Source: Actinomycetota bacterium (GTDB taxonomy: Bacteria > Actinomycetota > Thermoleophilia > Miltoncostaeales > Miltoncostaeaceae). From it: a stretch of 5,122 nt of DNA. Made by a program: the position numbers and the translations under genes. Shown here one piece after another: positions 4,984 to 5,122 of the stretch. Where the stretch lies: contig SXZC01000194.1 in NCBI GenBank assembly GCA_005788075.1, positions 1 through 5,122 on the forward strand, given 5' to 3'. Below the pieces are notes generated by a model. It made no database searches and was not told the DNA's origin. It saw only the letters and a list, made by a program, of their open reading frames with translations. Position 1 is the first letter of the stretch. Every line of letters starts with the position of its first letter.

Positions 4984-5122
4984 CTACACGCAGAGGTTGG
5001 CGCCCTCGACGTCCACGCACATCTGGAAGGGCGAGATCTGCACGCTGCCGCCCACGTTGATGCCCCACGTGCGCCAGCTGCCCCAGCTCCACTTCCACGG
5101 CTCGTACCAGGGTGAGGCGTTC
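4984..5122 (-). CDS. C-terminal end of a Trp-rich protein of unknown function (partial)
   Basis: On the minus strand a frame open from the window edge ends at TAG (4986-4984), giving the last 45 residues of a gene whose start lies beyond 5122. The segment begins NASPWYEPWKWSWGSWRTWG, with six Trp in about 17 residues, followed by a beta-prone stretch (INVGGSVQISPFQMCV) and a last few residues ending NLCV. Two Cys ten residues apart could form a disulfide, so an exported protein is plausible. Third codon positions are nearly all G or C, supporting coding. It converges on the kinase gene with a 36-base gap occupied by a hairpin. I do not recognise the family. A competing frame (4916-5098) overlaps the kinase end and looks like a shadow. 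Confidence 0.62.
   Translation of the reverse strand, partial: NASPWYEPWKWSWGSWRTWGINVGGSVQISPFQMCVDVEGANLCV

Overview
This is a very GC-rich window, above 70% G+C by eye, with strong G/C bias at third codon positions, GTG starts, and coding sequences that overlap by 4 bases. It suggests the chromosome of an actinobacterium, possibly a deep-branching lineage such as Thermoleophilia. The lineage is an inference; nothing in the sequence fixes it.

The window centres on a divergent locus. From a 144-base intergenic region (2726-2869), five genes run leftward as a tightly overlapping operon. In order of transcription they are: a single-pass membrane protein with an extremely acidic C-terminal tail (2342-2725); a single-pass protein with an extracytoplasmic coiled coil and a Ser tail (1987-2352); an ApbE-type FAD:protein FMN transferase (1034-1990); a ferric-reductase-like, MsrQ/YedZ-type haem membrane protein (420-1037); and a second single-pass protein with an acidic Asp/Glu/Arg tail (100-423). 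Rightward run an OmpR-family response regulator (2870-3541) and its HAMP-containing sensor histidine kinase (3538-4947), also overlapping by 4 bases. The kinase converges on a gene on the other strand, of which only the last 45 codons are present (4984-5122). A strong hairpin fills the gap between them. Two further hairpins lie at 3-37 and 65-87, beyond the end of the leftward operon.

My reading is a signal-regulated, membrane-associated electron-transfer locus. The sensor kinase detects an extracytoplasmic cue. The regulator probably acts on the shared intergenic region, where a hexamer direct repeat with 11-base periodicity lies midway between the two divergent starts. The leftward operon supplies a flavinylation enzyme, a bis-haem membrane electron carrier, and three small anchored proteins. 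No FMN-bind domain or other flavinylation acceptor is visible. That absence, and the acidic-tailed proteins that open and close the operon, are the most interesting features here. The links between sensing, flavin transfer and the acidic tails are inferred from gene order, not demonstrated.
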